DNA of 64,000 bases from Mikania micrantha (GCA_009363875.1 CM018692.1:1190501-1254500), one strand, 5' to 3'. Numbered from the stretch's first letter, positions 10,122 through 21,740 are shown. The notes: a model not told the origin generated them from the letters alone. Numbers and translations: made by a program.

Positions 10122-12235
10122 CTAGCTTACAGCCCGTGTATTACACGGGATTGGAAGGTAAAAATAAAAGAATTAGATACACATATAGCAGTCACATACA
10201 TTAAAGGTGCGACAACAAAATATATTAAAAAAATGAAGTTGATAATGATTTAAATTACATGTACACAAAAACAGATAATGAAAAATTACAACAATATTTT
10301 ATAAGTTACAAAATATTTATTTGTATACACCATTTGTTTTGTTTGTAATTTTTCCATCTTTGTCTAGAATTAAATTTTTAAACCTTCTTTGCTTTTTACC
10401 TTTGATGATGCAACAAATTAAAAAATTACAATGGAGTAATATATGAACCTTCTTTGCTTTTTACCTTTGTAATGTTTGAAACCTTGAATGCAGTAGAAAC
10501 ACAAGGTTTACCTGAAATTATAAGCAAATATAGTTATGTTTGTTTAAAAGTAAAATTAGTAAAAGCAGAGCACATTTATTATCTATGTAAATGGAGTAAT
10601 ATAAATACCAAACCACTGCAGTCTACCAAACTGTAGAATAATAACAATTTCTGTAACATCTTGATTTTTTGAGATGTATTCTGAAAATAGATGCTCATTT
10701 TCATCCCATAAAGTAATATAAACATTAGGGTATCTTTACCTAAAAGCTTTTGAAAACAATTTTTTTTTAAAAATTTCAAAAAACACAATGAAATATAATG
10801 ACTAACACATAATAACCACACCTTTTTAGCAAGGACCCTGCTCAATCCAGCTTCAAGAGACTTCTCATGTTGGTGCAGATCATCAATACTCAAACCATGC
10901 AGCTCCTCACCTCTCAGCCGTCTACATTTTATGAAAAATCACACTCATGATCAAACAACATATACATACATATTAACGTACAATTGATTCACATTATATA
11001 TTTATATGTATATAAACATACATATATTTATGTATTAATATGTATGTGTGCATATCAGCTTTAGTGTATACCTTTATGTGTATTAGAATGCAAGTTAATT
11101 GAAGAGTTCTTTCTGCAACTTCTTTGCTTAACTTGGCATAGTTGGTGTCCTCAACCAGCTGATTGACAAAATGAAACCTTTAAACATATGTTACACTGTA
11201 CCAAAAAGGAGGATCTAAATCCATGTCCACAATCAAGACCATATTCATCGTTAGGTGATGTATTGCAATAATAGATCTAAGACTTGAATACTTGATCATC
11301 CTATTTAAGTGATAAGATGAATTAAAATAAAGCAAACTGAGGTGGAGAGTAGTTTATGTATTGCAGTTTTTTAACTATATTGTGTGAAGGGTCATTATAT
11401 GGTTCAACCCAACTCAACTGCAGTCACAACCTTACGGGTTGCTCCAAGCCTCGATAAAAAACAAAGAAATAAAGGAAACAACAACAGACTACCTACATAG
11501 AAAAAAACAAAAACAAAGAGAAAAATCGATGATAACCTGCAACTCAAGGGAATGATGGTTTAACATCTCTAGTTTTTTAATGCAAGCTACGCCTTTCAAG
11601 TATTTCTTCCATACTGCAAAAGAAAAACTACAAAGAATAGAAGCCCCAAATAAAACGTAAACATATCAATTTGTAGGTTAAAATCCAAAGAGTTGTATCA
11701 ACGAATGAATATAATGTAATTACTAACACATATTGTTTATTTCATCCACATAACACAAGCAAAATCTAAAACCCTCCAAACCAGATTTTGTACTAAAACC
11801 TAATATTTTTTTTCTAATTAATAAGAACATACATTTCAAGTATTAATAGATTTACATACCAGATTGTAAAACAAAGCAACATTGAACTCCCAGTCCGACT
11901 GCGATTCAGAATCTTTACGAGACTGTAAAAGTAACCAAGAAGAAGATCCATTCCAGTCGCGATTTTGTTGAACCCTAACATAGAAAAGAAAGTCAATAGG
12001 CGGCGTGAAAGGAAATGACAGATTATGATTTAGAAAAGAAAATACGGTAAAACATACAGGGACCATCGAAGACTCAGGTAACTTGGGTTCTTTCATAAAA
12101 GATCCTTGTGTAAGAATAAACCGGGTATGGGTCAAAACATGAAATAAGGAGTGTGAGAAGTTGCCAAGTGGATGATGTGTATGCTATAGGAAGACATGTG
12201 TCAAATTGAGATGTTTATTTATTAGAATAAGAAGA
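10122..12235 (-). mobile_element. Non-autonomous Helitron carrying a MADS-box gene fragment
   Basis: Read on the minus strand, the 3' end has a perfect hairpin (CCCGTGT, loop AAT, ACACGGG), then 7 nt, then CTAG followed by host T. The proposed 5' end is TCTTCTTATTCTAATAAA preceded by host A, with GACACATGTC about 30 nt inside, as in other plant Helitrons. These give an A/T insertion site as expected. There is no Rep/helicase ORF. The right boundary is less certain than the left. The cargo includes K-domain exons at 10822-11613 in the same orientation as the element; the part from about 11640 to 12200 is not recognised. Confidence 0.7.
10822..11613 (-). pseudogene. SVP/AGL24-type MIKC MADS-box fragment (K-domain exons)
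   Basis: Three exons in order match the K domain of SVP/AGL24/JOINTLESS proteins. 11537-11613 encodes SMEEILERRSLH, then loses frame by one missing base and continues KKLEMLNHHSLELQ. About 11075-11158 encodes LVEDTNYAKLSKEVAERTLQL. 10822-10921, exactly 100 bp, encodes GEELHGLSIDDLHQHEKSLE and on to AGLSRVLAKK. Splice sites GT/AG are visible for the first and third; the donor of the middle exon looks altered. A degraded next exon may lie near 10635-10680. No MADS DNA-binding exon is found upstream. In the family these are flowering-time and meristem regulators. With the frameshift and no MADS exon this copy cannot make such a protein. It lies inside a Helitron, so I infer capture. Confidence 0.75.
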
Positions 12236-12510
12236 TTGATTGTCATCGTGCATTTAATTCCAATAGTACAAGTGTAATTATTTTAGCCTTTTAGGACTAA
12301 AGTAACACACTATTTTTATCAGTAAAATTATAGATATAACCAAATATAGATATAACCAGTATAATACACGAACTAATGATATAGATACAACCATGCTGGA
12401 ACTATGAAATTTGCCTTCAACTCTCAATTCTTGAACAATGGTTATGTTTGGAACCTCTGCCTTTGTGGATGGATACAAAAACTAAAATCCGAATCATATA
12501 CATAATAAAA
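12236..12510. other. Short AT-rich spacer
   Basis: Nothing recognisable lies between the Helitron and the chromovirus. Its last five bases, TAAAA (12506-12510), are the proposed target duplication of the chromovirus. Confidence 0.5.
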
Positions 12511-12547
12511 TGTTACAGAATAATAGTTAGTAGTGTTAGTTGTGAAA
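12511..12547 (+). repeat. 5' LTR of the chromovirus, left piece
   Basis: It begins TGTTACAGAATAATAG and matches the start of the 3' LTR at 21561 with one difference. The remainder of this LTR resumes at 16860 after the nested insertion. TGAAA (12543-12547) is repeated at 16855-16859. Confidence 0.9.
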
Positions 12548-12906
12548 TGTGACACCCCGTAATTTCCAGGCCAGCAATTATTTATTTAAATGTTTATTTA
12601 AATGCTTTATGTACATGTGGCACTAGAATTAGTTTAATTTAGTGTGACACGTGGCACGACAGTACGAACACCGACACATAACAGGATAATTCGTGAAATT
12701 ATCAGCAAATAGCACACACGTGTCAAAACACACGAACGTTGGTGAACGTCTAGCACATTGTGTAGCACAACACTCGAAACTTCACGAAACCCTCACACAT
12801 TGAACTGGGAAGTTCAAACGAGACCAAACGATAGTTCGGAAGCGTGAAAACGGTGACGAACAGATCAAAACATTAAAATGGGCTTATTGGGCTCTCCAGG
12901 GGCCCT

Positions 12907-13030
12907 CCGCGGTACGCGGTGGCCCAACAAGAGGCCCATCCGCGATACGCGACCAACATCGCGGGGGTTTGACTCCCGAAATCCGCCGCGGTACGCGGAG
13001 AGTATTTAAACACCCCATCGCGGTACGCGA
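12907..13030. repeat. Cluster of four CGCGGTACGCG-type palindromes
   Basis: CCGCGGTACGCGG occurs at 12907-12919 and 12986-12998, a related CCGCGATACGCGAC at 12940-12953, and TCGCGGTACGCGA at 13018-13030. They resemble the GTCGCGTAGCGCGAC palindromes of the Athila-like element 6 kb away, though the hosts are unrelated. They sit just upstream of the TATA-like sequence. Confidence 0.7.
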
Positions 13031-13444
13031 CGCCGCCCAGTCGACAATATCTTTATAAATCCAAGACAATGATGCCTATACTACTTCTTTTACTCATTAT
13101 ATCCGGTCTAACACTCAAACACTCGACCAACTTCGTCTTCTTCACCCTTTTCCAGTCCATTTCCACCATTGTTGATCGTTTTTGAAGCTTGGAGTTGGAG
13201 GTTGAAGCTTGAAGTCCATATAGAAGTTCACACACCATCGTCCTCACCTTGCACCCGTCGAAACGCACGAACCAGGAGGTCAAGGAGGCTGCCATATGTA
13301 AGTACAGTGCCATGGAATACGTAAACAAGTCATTTACATAATGTCATATGTAATTTCCAAGCAATATGTATAAGCAGATGTGTCTAATGTCTAACTGTCA
13401 TAGTCTAGGCCTACAAATGCAAACCTAGTTCGCTATAACCAATG

Positions 13445-13456
13445 TCTCTGATACCA
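13445..13456 (-). other. Primer binding site, initiator tRNA-Met type
   Basis: The minus strand reads TGGTATCAGAGA, one mismatch from the usual TGGTATCAGAGC. It lies 3 nt beyond the LTR end at 13460. This shows that 13460-16854 is a 5' LTR read on the minus strand. Confidence 0.7.
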
Positions 13457-13459
13457 ATC

Positions 13460-16400
13460 TGTCACACCCCCAATTTTCAACTAACGGAATCACACCGTTT
13501 GGGAACATGACAAACCAGGATCTCAGATCATTAGACATAGCGAAGACCTCTATATGAATTTTCAAAACATACTTTTGGTCTTTAAAACATAACATCAGAG
13601 TTTTTCAAAAGTTGCGGAAGCGTTATAAAACTAATAACAGTTGAAAATGTAAATTACAATACAAAGTTCCAAATGTTTAAATCCAAATATCTAAAATGTT
13701 CAAAAATGCATGCGACTCTATCTCCTAGTCCATGCCAGCTTTAACGCGCGCCTTAGCGTCCTGAGAAAACATGCAAATCAAGTCAACACAAAGGTTGGTG
13801 CATAACACAGGTTTTAAGTAATCACAATGTTCAAAACAGCAGTTTGAATAACAAGATTGTAGATAACATAATCACACATGCACAGTCATGATAGCTAGTC
13901 ATATGAACTATTTACATACGTGTTCGACACCGAAGCTGACGGATTGCCATGCTATAGCATGTTTTCGCCTTGCCACTATTGTCTATCACAACAATAGTAA
14001 AATTGTGTTTGGTCAGTCAAACACCTGCGTAGATCCCATCTACCAGGTGAGGTTTGTCAAACCTAATAGATCTATTTCCAACTACCACGCTTTGCATTAC
14101 AGCAAACTAAACGGTTCGAGGTGTGTAAGGACTTTCAAGTTGATATGTTTTCACATAATGTAAACAGCTAACTCATGCAAGTGATATGTATCTAACAACA
14201 GTTTGTTGCACATGTTTTCTCCCCCAAAACAGTTTAAAATAAGAAAGGGGCCGTGTACGCACCTTTGATAATAGCAGAATGATCAAATACGTGTGAACTT
14301 GCGTAGAAATCCTCTACGAAGAATCTGTGATTAAACAATAACCTAGTGTTATTTAGAATATCGTTTTGTGCTTGAAATCACATACGTGTCAATACACGTA
14401 TGTTAAAGTGTGAGAATTATGCATACGGAAGTACGCGTGACTTTGAAATCGTTTAAATAAAATCATATTTGATTTTATTTAAATAATCGTAATTATACGC
14501 GATTTCGTTTTCGGGTTAAAATATGAATTTTATCATTCTAATGCGTTCGTATTCTCGTTACGGTTCCAACGCAACTCGAACGGGTTAAATCGGAGTTCGA
14601 ATGAAGAAGTTATGATTTAAAACTCAAAATTAGTTTTAAGAACTAAAAATGTTGAGGTCCGGGCTCGAACCCGAGACCTACAGACCAAGATACACGCGCA
14701 CATACCATCTCCTCTAGTTTCACAATTGTTACAAGATTCAACCTTAAATAATTTTAAGCACGACTTAGCTGGTTCCCCTCTTTTTCTAATTGCCGAACCA
14801 TTAAACCCCAATTTGAACTACAATTCGATTTCAATCGAAATCCAAACCTTGGGGTTTTTGTTCCTGAAGTATAATAGAACCTATAGATGACCTTAATTTG
14901 AAATATTATCCAACAATGCTTTGATTAATCGGTTATTAGCATGTTCGAATACTACTTCTCAAATTCCCAACACAAAATTGTTTAATTCGCTACTGTAACA
15001 TCAAATTTCTATGATATTAACATCATTCGAAGTCTTCTGGAACTAACCACACTATCCAATTCGACTCTAAAACCCATTTCAACCCAATCCCCCAATTCGT
15101 TCTTATAACAAGCCCTAGAAACTAGAATTCGATCAATTCGATGTTACTGAATAAAATTGATTCATGGGTTAGCTTAACCGAACCCTTCTGAAACTAACCA
15201 TAGTAATTAATTCAGTTCTTAATCTCATTCCCTCGAAATCCCCCAATTCATTCCCCTTCAAGAACCCTAATTGTCGAATTCTTACAATTCGAAATTAAAA
15301 CCATAAATCATCATAGGTTTAAGCTTGATCGGTGTACTCTGAAACTATCTATATACATTAATTTGATTTCTAAACCGTTTTGATCAACGACCCCCAAAAC
15401 CGATTTTTGATATGAACCCTAATACTCAAACTTGATCAATTCGATGTAGTTACATGAAATACAGTTAGGGATAAGCTTAATCGGCTCATTTAGCATGTGT
15501 GAGTGTGATTTATTACCTGTTTTAGTATCCAATTCGAGTAATTCGAATTTAGCTCAAGCTTCGGCCACCTACGATCGGGTTCTTCAAATCTGGAACTCTT
15601 GAAATCAAATTCTTGTATGCAGAGACTCCTAATGTTGCCGAATAAGGATTTTGAAAGTTCAATTGTGAGGAATGAAGTCGATTTATGGGATTTTGACATT
15701 GAATGGTTTCGGTTTCAAGTGTTGTGGCCGTTTTTGAATAAATTCGATAATGATTCGATTCTATAACGTATAAAAACTGTTAATCATCATAATTGTGATG
15801 ATTATGATGATTCAATATCGGTTACAATCTGGTTTTGATGTAAATTCCGAATTTAATTGAGGTTAATGGCCGAAATTTGACTTTAAAAAGTCAAAATTGA
15901 TCATACTAATCATTTACAAGTTAAAACCCTATAACCTAAGTGTTTTAGACTTATTCCAATTAATTCAAACCCTTAGAAATTATTCTAGATCAATAACTTA
16001 ACATTTCGGTTAACAAAGTTAAACCGAAAATCCCGAATTGTCATTAATTGGGTCATTTAACTCATTGTTGGGCTAAATTATCCCAATTGGGCTTCATTTG
16101 AACTCATTGGGCCTATCTTATCTTACTGGGCCTTCCTAAATCTCATTGGGCCTCCCTGGCCTTATTGGGCCTACTTTAGCCTTGTTTAGTCTAATTGGGC
16201 CTTAATGGCCTACTTTGATTACATTGGGCCTCATTTGACCCTATTGGGCCCACATTATCTCTGTTGGGCCTGTGATATCACCATCTCCCGTTAACAAGGT
16301 TAGTGTAAAAGTCGGATTGTCACAGTACGAGACACAGTGGAGGCAAGGACAAACAAGTCTAGTTCGGTAGTGACGCACTGACACTTGGAGCCTAGGGCTC

Positions 16401-16854
16401 GGTACTAACATTTGATAAACAGCATGACACACTTTCTTACTTTATATGTATATCAAAACCTGTGAACTCACCAACCATTGTGTCGACACTTTTTCTAAAC
16501 TGGTATTCTCAGGTAACTGACAGGCACCTAGAACAGGAATGCACGATTAAGAGATGAGCAACTAGGATCCTCATGCATCCTGTTTTTGTGTCATTTGAAA
16601 ACAATCTATCTATGTCATGTATTAAACAGTGATTTGGTCTGACATTTATTTCCGCTGCAATATTTAAACTTATTACTTTTCCGCTGCATTTTTAACAATT
16701 ATTATTCTGCTGCAAACTGTATGATTATGTGTATATGTCAAACATGAGATTTGTAAACACATATAGAGGTGTTCTATATGACCTTGAGCTGTGATTCTGG
16801 CCACGTCACACCCATGTGGACTGACACCACGAGTGGGAATTTGGGGGTGTGACA
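13460..16854 (-). repeat. Long LTR (about 3.4 kb), minus orientation, possibly Tekay/Del-type
   Basis: It has extended inverted tips, TGTCACACCCCCAA and TTGGGGGTGTGACA, and a primer site directly next to it. LTRs this long occur in Tekay/Del chromoviruses, but without a coding region the family is a guess. Inside are about ten TTGGGCC words at 16070-16270 and a tRNA-like B-box (GGTTCGAGCCC on the minus strand) near 14655-14665. No gene is visible; ORFs in it are short and unrecognised. Confidence 0.65.
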
Positions 16855-16859
16855 TGAAA

Positions 16860-17004
16860 TGTGTAATAGTTGAGGGGGTTAAAATGTAAATAAGCTAACG
16901 ACTTTGTTAGGTCGTTATTAACAGTTTGTAAGAGAGATTACGTATGCGATTAATAAAATTGATTCTCATTCTCTCTCAATTTCTCTTTCAATTTGAATAT
17001 TGCA
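16860..17004 (+). repeat. 5' LTR of the chromovirus, right piece
   Basis: It continues the LTR from the split point and ends TTGAATATTGCA, matching the 3' LTR end at 21740. Together with 12511-12547 it gives a 182-bp LTR. Confidence 0.9.
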
Positions 17005-17009
17005 TCAAT

Positions 17010-17021
17010 TGGTATCAGAGC
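17010..17021 (+). other. Primer binding site of the chromovirus (initiator tRNA-Met)
   Basis: TGGTATCAGAGC is a perfect match to the common plant primer site, 5 nt after the LTR end. Confidence 0.9.
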
Positions 17022-17069
17022 TAGTCGCTCCTCCGGCAGCTCGTTTCCGGCAACGGTGATACCATTTCA

Positions 17070-18086
17070 ATGGCGAATAACACACGTAATCAAGAGATCG
17101 ACAAGGTGTTGAAGGATCACGATAGGGCGTTTGCGGAGCTGAGGCAGTCTAATTTGGAGTTGAAACAATCTTCTGTGGAAACTAATCAATCGATTGCAAA
17201 TCTTAGAACAAAGATTTTGGTGTTGGTAGGTCAATTTACGACTAATGGAAGACAAGAAAACAATGTTCCTCCATTGGTGATACCGGGTAATCAGTCTCGA
17301 ATGACCAGATTAGGAAAAATTGATTTTCCTAAATTCAATGGTAAAGATTTGGATGGGTGGCTCTATAAATGCGAACAATTCTTTAGTGTCGATGAAACGC
17401 CTGAGAACATGAAGTTGCGGTATGCGGTGATTCATTTGGAAGACGAGGCATTGCAATGGCACCAAACTTACATGAAATCAAGGAATGTTACCATCGCAGA
17501 ATTACAATGGATCGATTATGTTCGTGCTATCACAGATCGTTTTTCAAACAATCTATATGAAGATCCTATGGAAGAGTTGGCTTCTCTTTCTCAAAGTGGC
17601 GAATTTGAAGAATTGGATGCATTTTGTAAGAAATTTGATTCTCTTCTTAATAAGCTCAATATTCCTGAAAACTATGCTATTAGTTTATTTTTAAAAGGAA
17701 TCAAAGAAGAAATTAAAGGACCGGTTAGAATGTTTAAACCAAAAACTTTACATGAAGCTTTTGGTTTAGCAAAAATTCAAGATCGAACTCATAAGACTTT
17801 GTTGAACAAGTTAACGGGTAATTCCAATAATGTGAGTTCCTATAAATCTTTGAATCTGAATTCTAAGGTAATGCCACCTTCGAATTCATATAAGTTGCCT
17901 TTATTACCTGCACCAAAGTCATCTACCACTATTTCTAGTGGTTCTGCTGCAAGTAATAATTTAGGAACTGGTGTTAAGAGGGTTAACAGTAAAGAAATGG
18001 ATCTTAAAAGGGCAAAAGGAGAATGTTTTTGGTGTCCAGAAAAATATACCACAGGTCATAATTGTAGAAAAAACAGTTGTTGTTGA
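17070..18086 (+). pseudogene. Chromovirus Gag (338 aa as read, frameshifted at the end)
   Basis: This is the structural particle protein. A coiled N-terminus (residues 1-60) precedes a Gag domain with KIDFPKFNGKDLDGWLYKCE near residue 90 and a later LQWHQTYM. A zinc-knuckle-like CFWCPEKYTTGHNC closes the ORF. After CRK the frame shifts by one base in a run of A; the next frame continues QLLLIEVEEDG, which is where the protease part of the normal Gag-Pol begins. In related elements gag and pol are one frame, so this is probably a lesion and not programmed. Confidence 0.85.
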
Positions 18087-21000
18087 TTGAAGTAGAAGAA
18101 GATGGTAATGAGACTGATTTGAATGATCTGGAAGAGGATGTAGATCTTCAGTTATCAGTTAATGCTTTAATGGGAACACATTCATTTGCTACAATGAGAG
18201 TTCAAGGATCCAGGGGTACTAGGCAATTACATATTTTGATTGATTCGGGCTCAACACACAATTTTATAAATTCAAAATTGGCAAGTCATCTTAATTGTGA
18301 ATTGCATGATATTAAACCTTTAAAGATAAGTGTAGCAGATGGAAAACAATTAATTTGTTCACAAGCTTGTACACAGTTTCAATGGAAAATGCAAGGCAAG
18401 TGGTTTTCTGCAGAAATGTTATTGATTTCTTTAGAAAACTATGATATGATTTTGGGTGTTCAATGGTTATTACCTTTGAAGGATATTGTATGGAATTTCA
18501 ATAAAATGACTATAAGTTTGCAATTAATGGAGAGCCATTTGAATTAAAGGGAATTGAAGATAATAAGCTGTCAATGTGTTCTATTGAAAAGGTATAAAAA
18601 ATTTTTGATAAGCAAGGGCATACGTCAGTGCATCTTTGCAATATTCAGTTAATGGATGGAAATGATCCGGTCACTTATGGGTCTAAGGTTTTGTATGACA
18701 AACCTATTGGTGCTATCAATGCATTATTGGAACAATATAAGGATATTTTTGATATTCCTAAAGGTCTTCCACCTTCAAGGGTGTTTGATCATAGAATTGT
18801 GTTGAAAGAAGGGTCTAATCCGGTTAATCAAAAACCCTATAGATATCTTGCTGGTCAGAAAGACGTGATTGAAAAGATGACAGCTGAACTAAAGGAGGCA
18901 GGAATTATTAGAGATAGTCAAAGTGATTTTGCAGCCCCAGTAGTGTTGGTTAAACAGAAAGATGGTCAATGGAGAATGTGTATGGATTATAGACGTTTAA
19001 ATGATATTACAGTGAAGAATAAGTTTCCTATTCCATTGATAGAAGAGCTTTTAGATGAATTGGGTCAAGCGGCTGTGTTTTCTAAGTTGGATTTACGTTT
19101 GGGGTATCATCAGGTTCGCATGTGTGCATATGATGTTCATAAAACGGCATTTAGAACACATGAGGGTCATTTTGAGTTTCTTGTGATGCCTTTTGGCCTC
19201 ACAAATGCACCTGCTATGTTTCAGGAACTTATGAATCATGTGTTCAAACCATTATTACGCAAGAGTGTGTTGGTGTTTTTTGATGATATTTTGGTTTTTA
19301 GTAAAGATGTAGCAGCTCATGTTTTACATTTACAACAAGTATTGGAGATTTTGAGGAAGCATCAGTTATATGCTAAACGTTCAAAATGTATTTTTGGGGG
19401 GTCTGCAGTGGAATATTTGGGCTATATCATTTCAGAAAAAAGGGTTCATACGGATCCGAAGAAAGTTGAGGCTATTCAATCTTGGCCTGTTCCTATTAAT
19501 ATCAAGCAATTACGTGGTTTTTTGGGGTTGGCGGGATACTATAGAAGATTTATTCGTGCTTTTGGAGTGGTAGCTAAACCGTTAACTGAGCTTTTAAAGA
19601 AAGATTCTTTCAATTGGAATGAAAATGCACAGTTGGCTTTTGAAAAATTGAAGCAGGCTTTATCATCAGCTCCTGTTTTGGGATTACCAGATTTTTCTAA
19701 GATCTTTGTTGTAGAAACTGATGCCTCTAATTTGGGATTAGGAGCTGTTCTTATGCAAGACAATCATCCCATAGCTTTCATTAGTAAAGCCTTGTGTCCA
19801 AAGCAACAAACTTTTTCAGTTTATGAAAAAGAATTGTTGGCTATTTTGATGGCAGTTAAGCATTGGCATTATTACTTGATTGCAGCCCACTTTATCATTA
19901 GAACAGATCAACAGAGTCTGAAATATTTGCTTAGCCAAAAAGTGACAACTCCTTTACAACACACATGGTTAGCTAAGTTGATGAACTATGATTATGAAAT
20001 TGTTTATAAACAAGGTAAGGAGAATGTCGCGGCTGATGCATTATCAAGAGTTCAAGGGGGAGTTTTATTCAATTTGAATATCTCTTCAGTTGATCCAGTT
20101 TTGTTACTGAGAATACAAGAGAGTTATTTGAATGATGTGGATCTGTCAAGTATTATTCAATCTTGTATTAGTAATACTAATCAAGGTAGATATTCATGGG
20201 ATGGCAATACTTTAAAAAGGAAATCAAAGATAGTGGTGGGAAATAATTCTTTGTTGCGAAATGATATTCTTCAGTTGTTTCATAATTCAGCAATGGGGGG
20301 TCACTCAGGAATACATGCCACTTATCAGAGAATCAGAAGTGTGTTTTATTGGAAAGGAATGTCAAAGCATGTGCGGGTATTTGTCAGAAATTGTGATGTA
20401 TGTATGAGGGCAAAGAGTGAAAATGTTGCTGCACCTGGGTTGTTGCAACCACTTCCTATTCCTACCATGATTTTTGCTGATATTTCAATGGACTTTATTG
20501 GAGGCCTTCCTAAGTCAATGGGGAAGGATACCATTTTTGTAGTGGTAGATCGCTTAACAAAATATTGTCATTTGATGGCATTATCTCATCCATTTTCTGT
20601 GGTAGATGTGGCTCAAGTGTTTTTGGATCAAGTTTATCGTTTACATGGTTGCCCAGTGTCTATAGTTTAGGATCGAGACTCAATATTTCTAAGCAAGTTT
20701 TGGCAAGAATTTATGTGTTTACAAAGGGTTTCGATTACTTTATCCACAGTCTTTCACCCTCAAACTGATGGGCAAACAGAAGTAGTGAATCGTTGCATTG
20801 AAGGTTATTTGAGGTGTATGGTAATGGAAAGGCCTTTCACATGGGCTAAATGGTTGTCTTTAGCCGAATGGTGGTATAATACTTCTTAATGGTGGTATAA
20901 TACTTCTTTCCACTCTACTATTCAGATGACCCCTTTTAGAGCCTTGTATGGTTATGAGGCTCCAGTGCATGTGCCTTATGTTCCAGGTGATGTTCAAGAA

Positions 21001-21549
21001 GCAGCTGTGGATGTGTTTTTGCGGAATAGAGAGGATACAATTCATTTGTTGCGAGCTGCTATAGTGAAAGCTCAGAATAAGATGAAGCAACAATCAGATA
21101 AACACCGATCAGAAAGACAACTAGAAGTGGGTACTTGGGCGTATTTGCGTTTGAAACCTTATATGCAAAATACTGCTCGAGTGTTGAAGCATTCCAAGTT
21201 AACTCCTAAGTATTTCGGTCCATTTTTAATTGTGGAGAAAATTGGTTCAGTAGCTTATCGTTTGGATCTTCCTAGTGATATTCAGATACATCCAACTTTC
21301 CATGTTTCATTGTTGAAACCAGCAAAAGGTCCTCCTACAAAGATTATTCCAGTGCCTAATGATTCTCGTTTCCATCATTATCCTGTAGCAGAATTGGATT
21401 GTAGAATGGTGAAAAGGCGCAATCGAGCTGCGGTTCAAGTGTTGGTACAATGGTCAAATTTGCCAGCTGCTGATGCTACTTGGGAATTCTTGGATGAGTT
21501 GCAGCTTCGTTTTCCTGATGTTCTTCCTTGGGGTCAAGAAAGTTCTTAA
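18077..21549 (+). pseudogene. Chromovirus Pol: protease, RT, RNase H, integrase, chromodomain-like tail (broken)
   Basis: The protease segment (18077-18547) has LIDSGSTHNFI. A frameshift near 18540 and a stop near 18596 separate it from RT-RNase H-integrase (18628-20670). RT carries FGLTNAPAMFQ and the catalytic FFDDILVF; RNase H starts VVETDASNLGLGAVL; the integrase zinc finger is H-H-C-C with CDVCMRAKS. At 20668-20670 a TAG replaces the residue before DRD in the integrase core. The frame continues through HPQTDGQTEVVNR until a 21-bp tandem duplication at about 20877-20908 adds a TAA. The last part (20926-21549) ends in a chromodomain-like VLVQWSNLPAADATWEF. At least two frameshifts and three stops make it inactive. 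Confidence 0.88.
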
Positions 21550-21560
21550 CGGAGGGGTAT

Positions 21561-21740
21561 TGTTACAGAATAATAGTTAGCAGTGTTAGTTGTGAAATGT
21601 GTAATAGTTGAGGGGGTTAAAATGTAAATAAGCTAACGACTTTGTTAGGTCGTTATTAACAGTTTGTAAGAGAGATTACGTATGCGATTAATAAAATTGA
21701 TTCTCACTCTCTCAATTTCTCTTTCAATTTGAATATTGCA
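21561..21740 (+). repeat. 3' LTR of the chromovirus (180 bp)
   Basis: It is an intact copy, preceded by the purine tract GGAGGGGTAT. It serves as the empty-site reference for the insertion in the 5' LTR. Confidence 0.9.

Larger units (their letters stand above)
12548..16854. mobile_element. 4.3 kb composite LTR-type insertion inside the chromovirus 5' LTR
   Basis: The intact 3' LTR at 21561 shows the empty site. Here the site is split with TGAAA on both sides, a 5-bp target duplication. The insert starts TGTGACACCCCG and ends GGGGGTGTGACA. The right 3.4 kb (13460-16854) is a minus-strand LTR followed by its primer site. The left 0.9 kb looks like a different LTR or leader in plus orientation, with a TATA-like TATAAAT near 13050 and four CGCGGTACGCG palindromes. 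The two ends are not copies of each other, so this is not a simple element with two LTRs. No coding domain is visible. Confidence 0.65.

Noticed and set aside
11836..12135. 99-aa minus ORF as the missing MADS exon
   Set aside because: It has no MADS-domain residues (no RQVTFSKRR-like run) and shows no other family; it was left as unrecognised Helitron cargo.
13460..16854. DNA transposon with 14-bp TIRs
   Set aside because: The inverted tips are perfect, but a tRNA-Met primer site adjoins the left end and no target duplication flanks this part by itself, so an LTR is the better reading.
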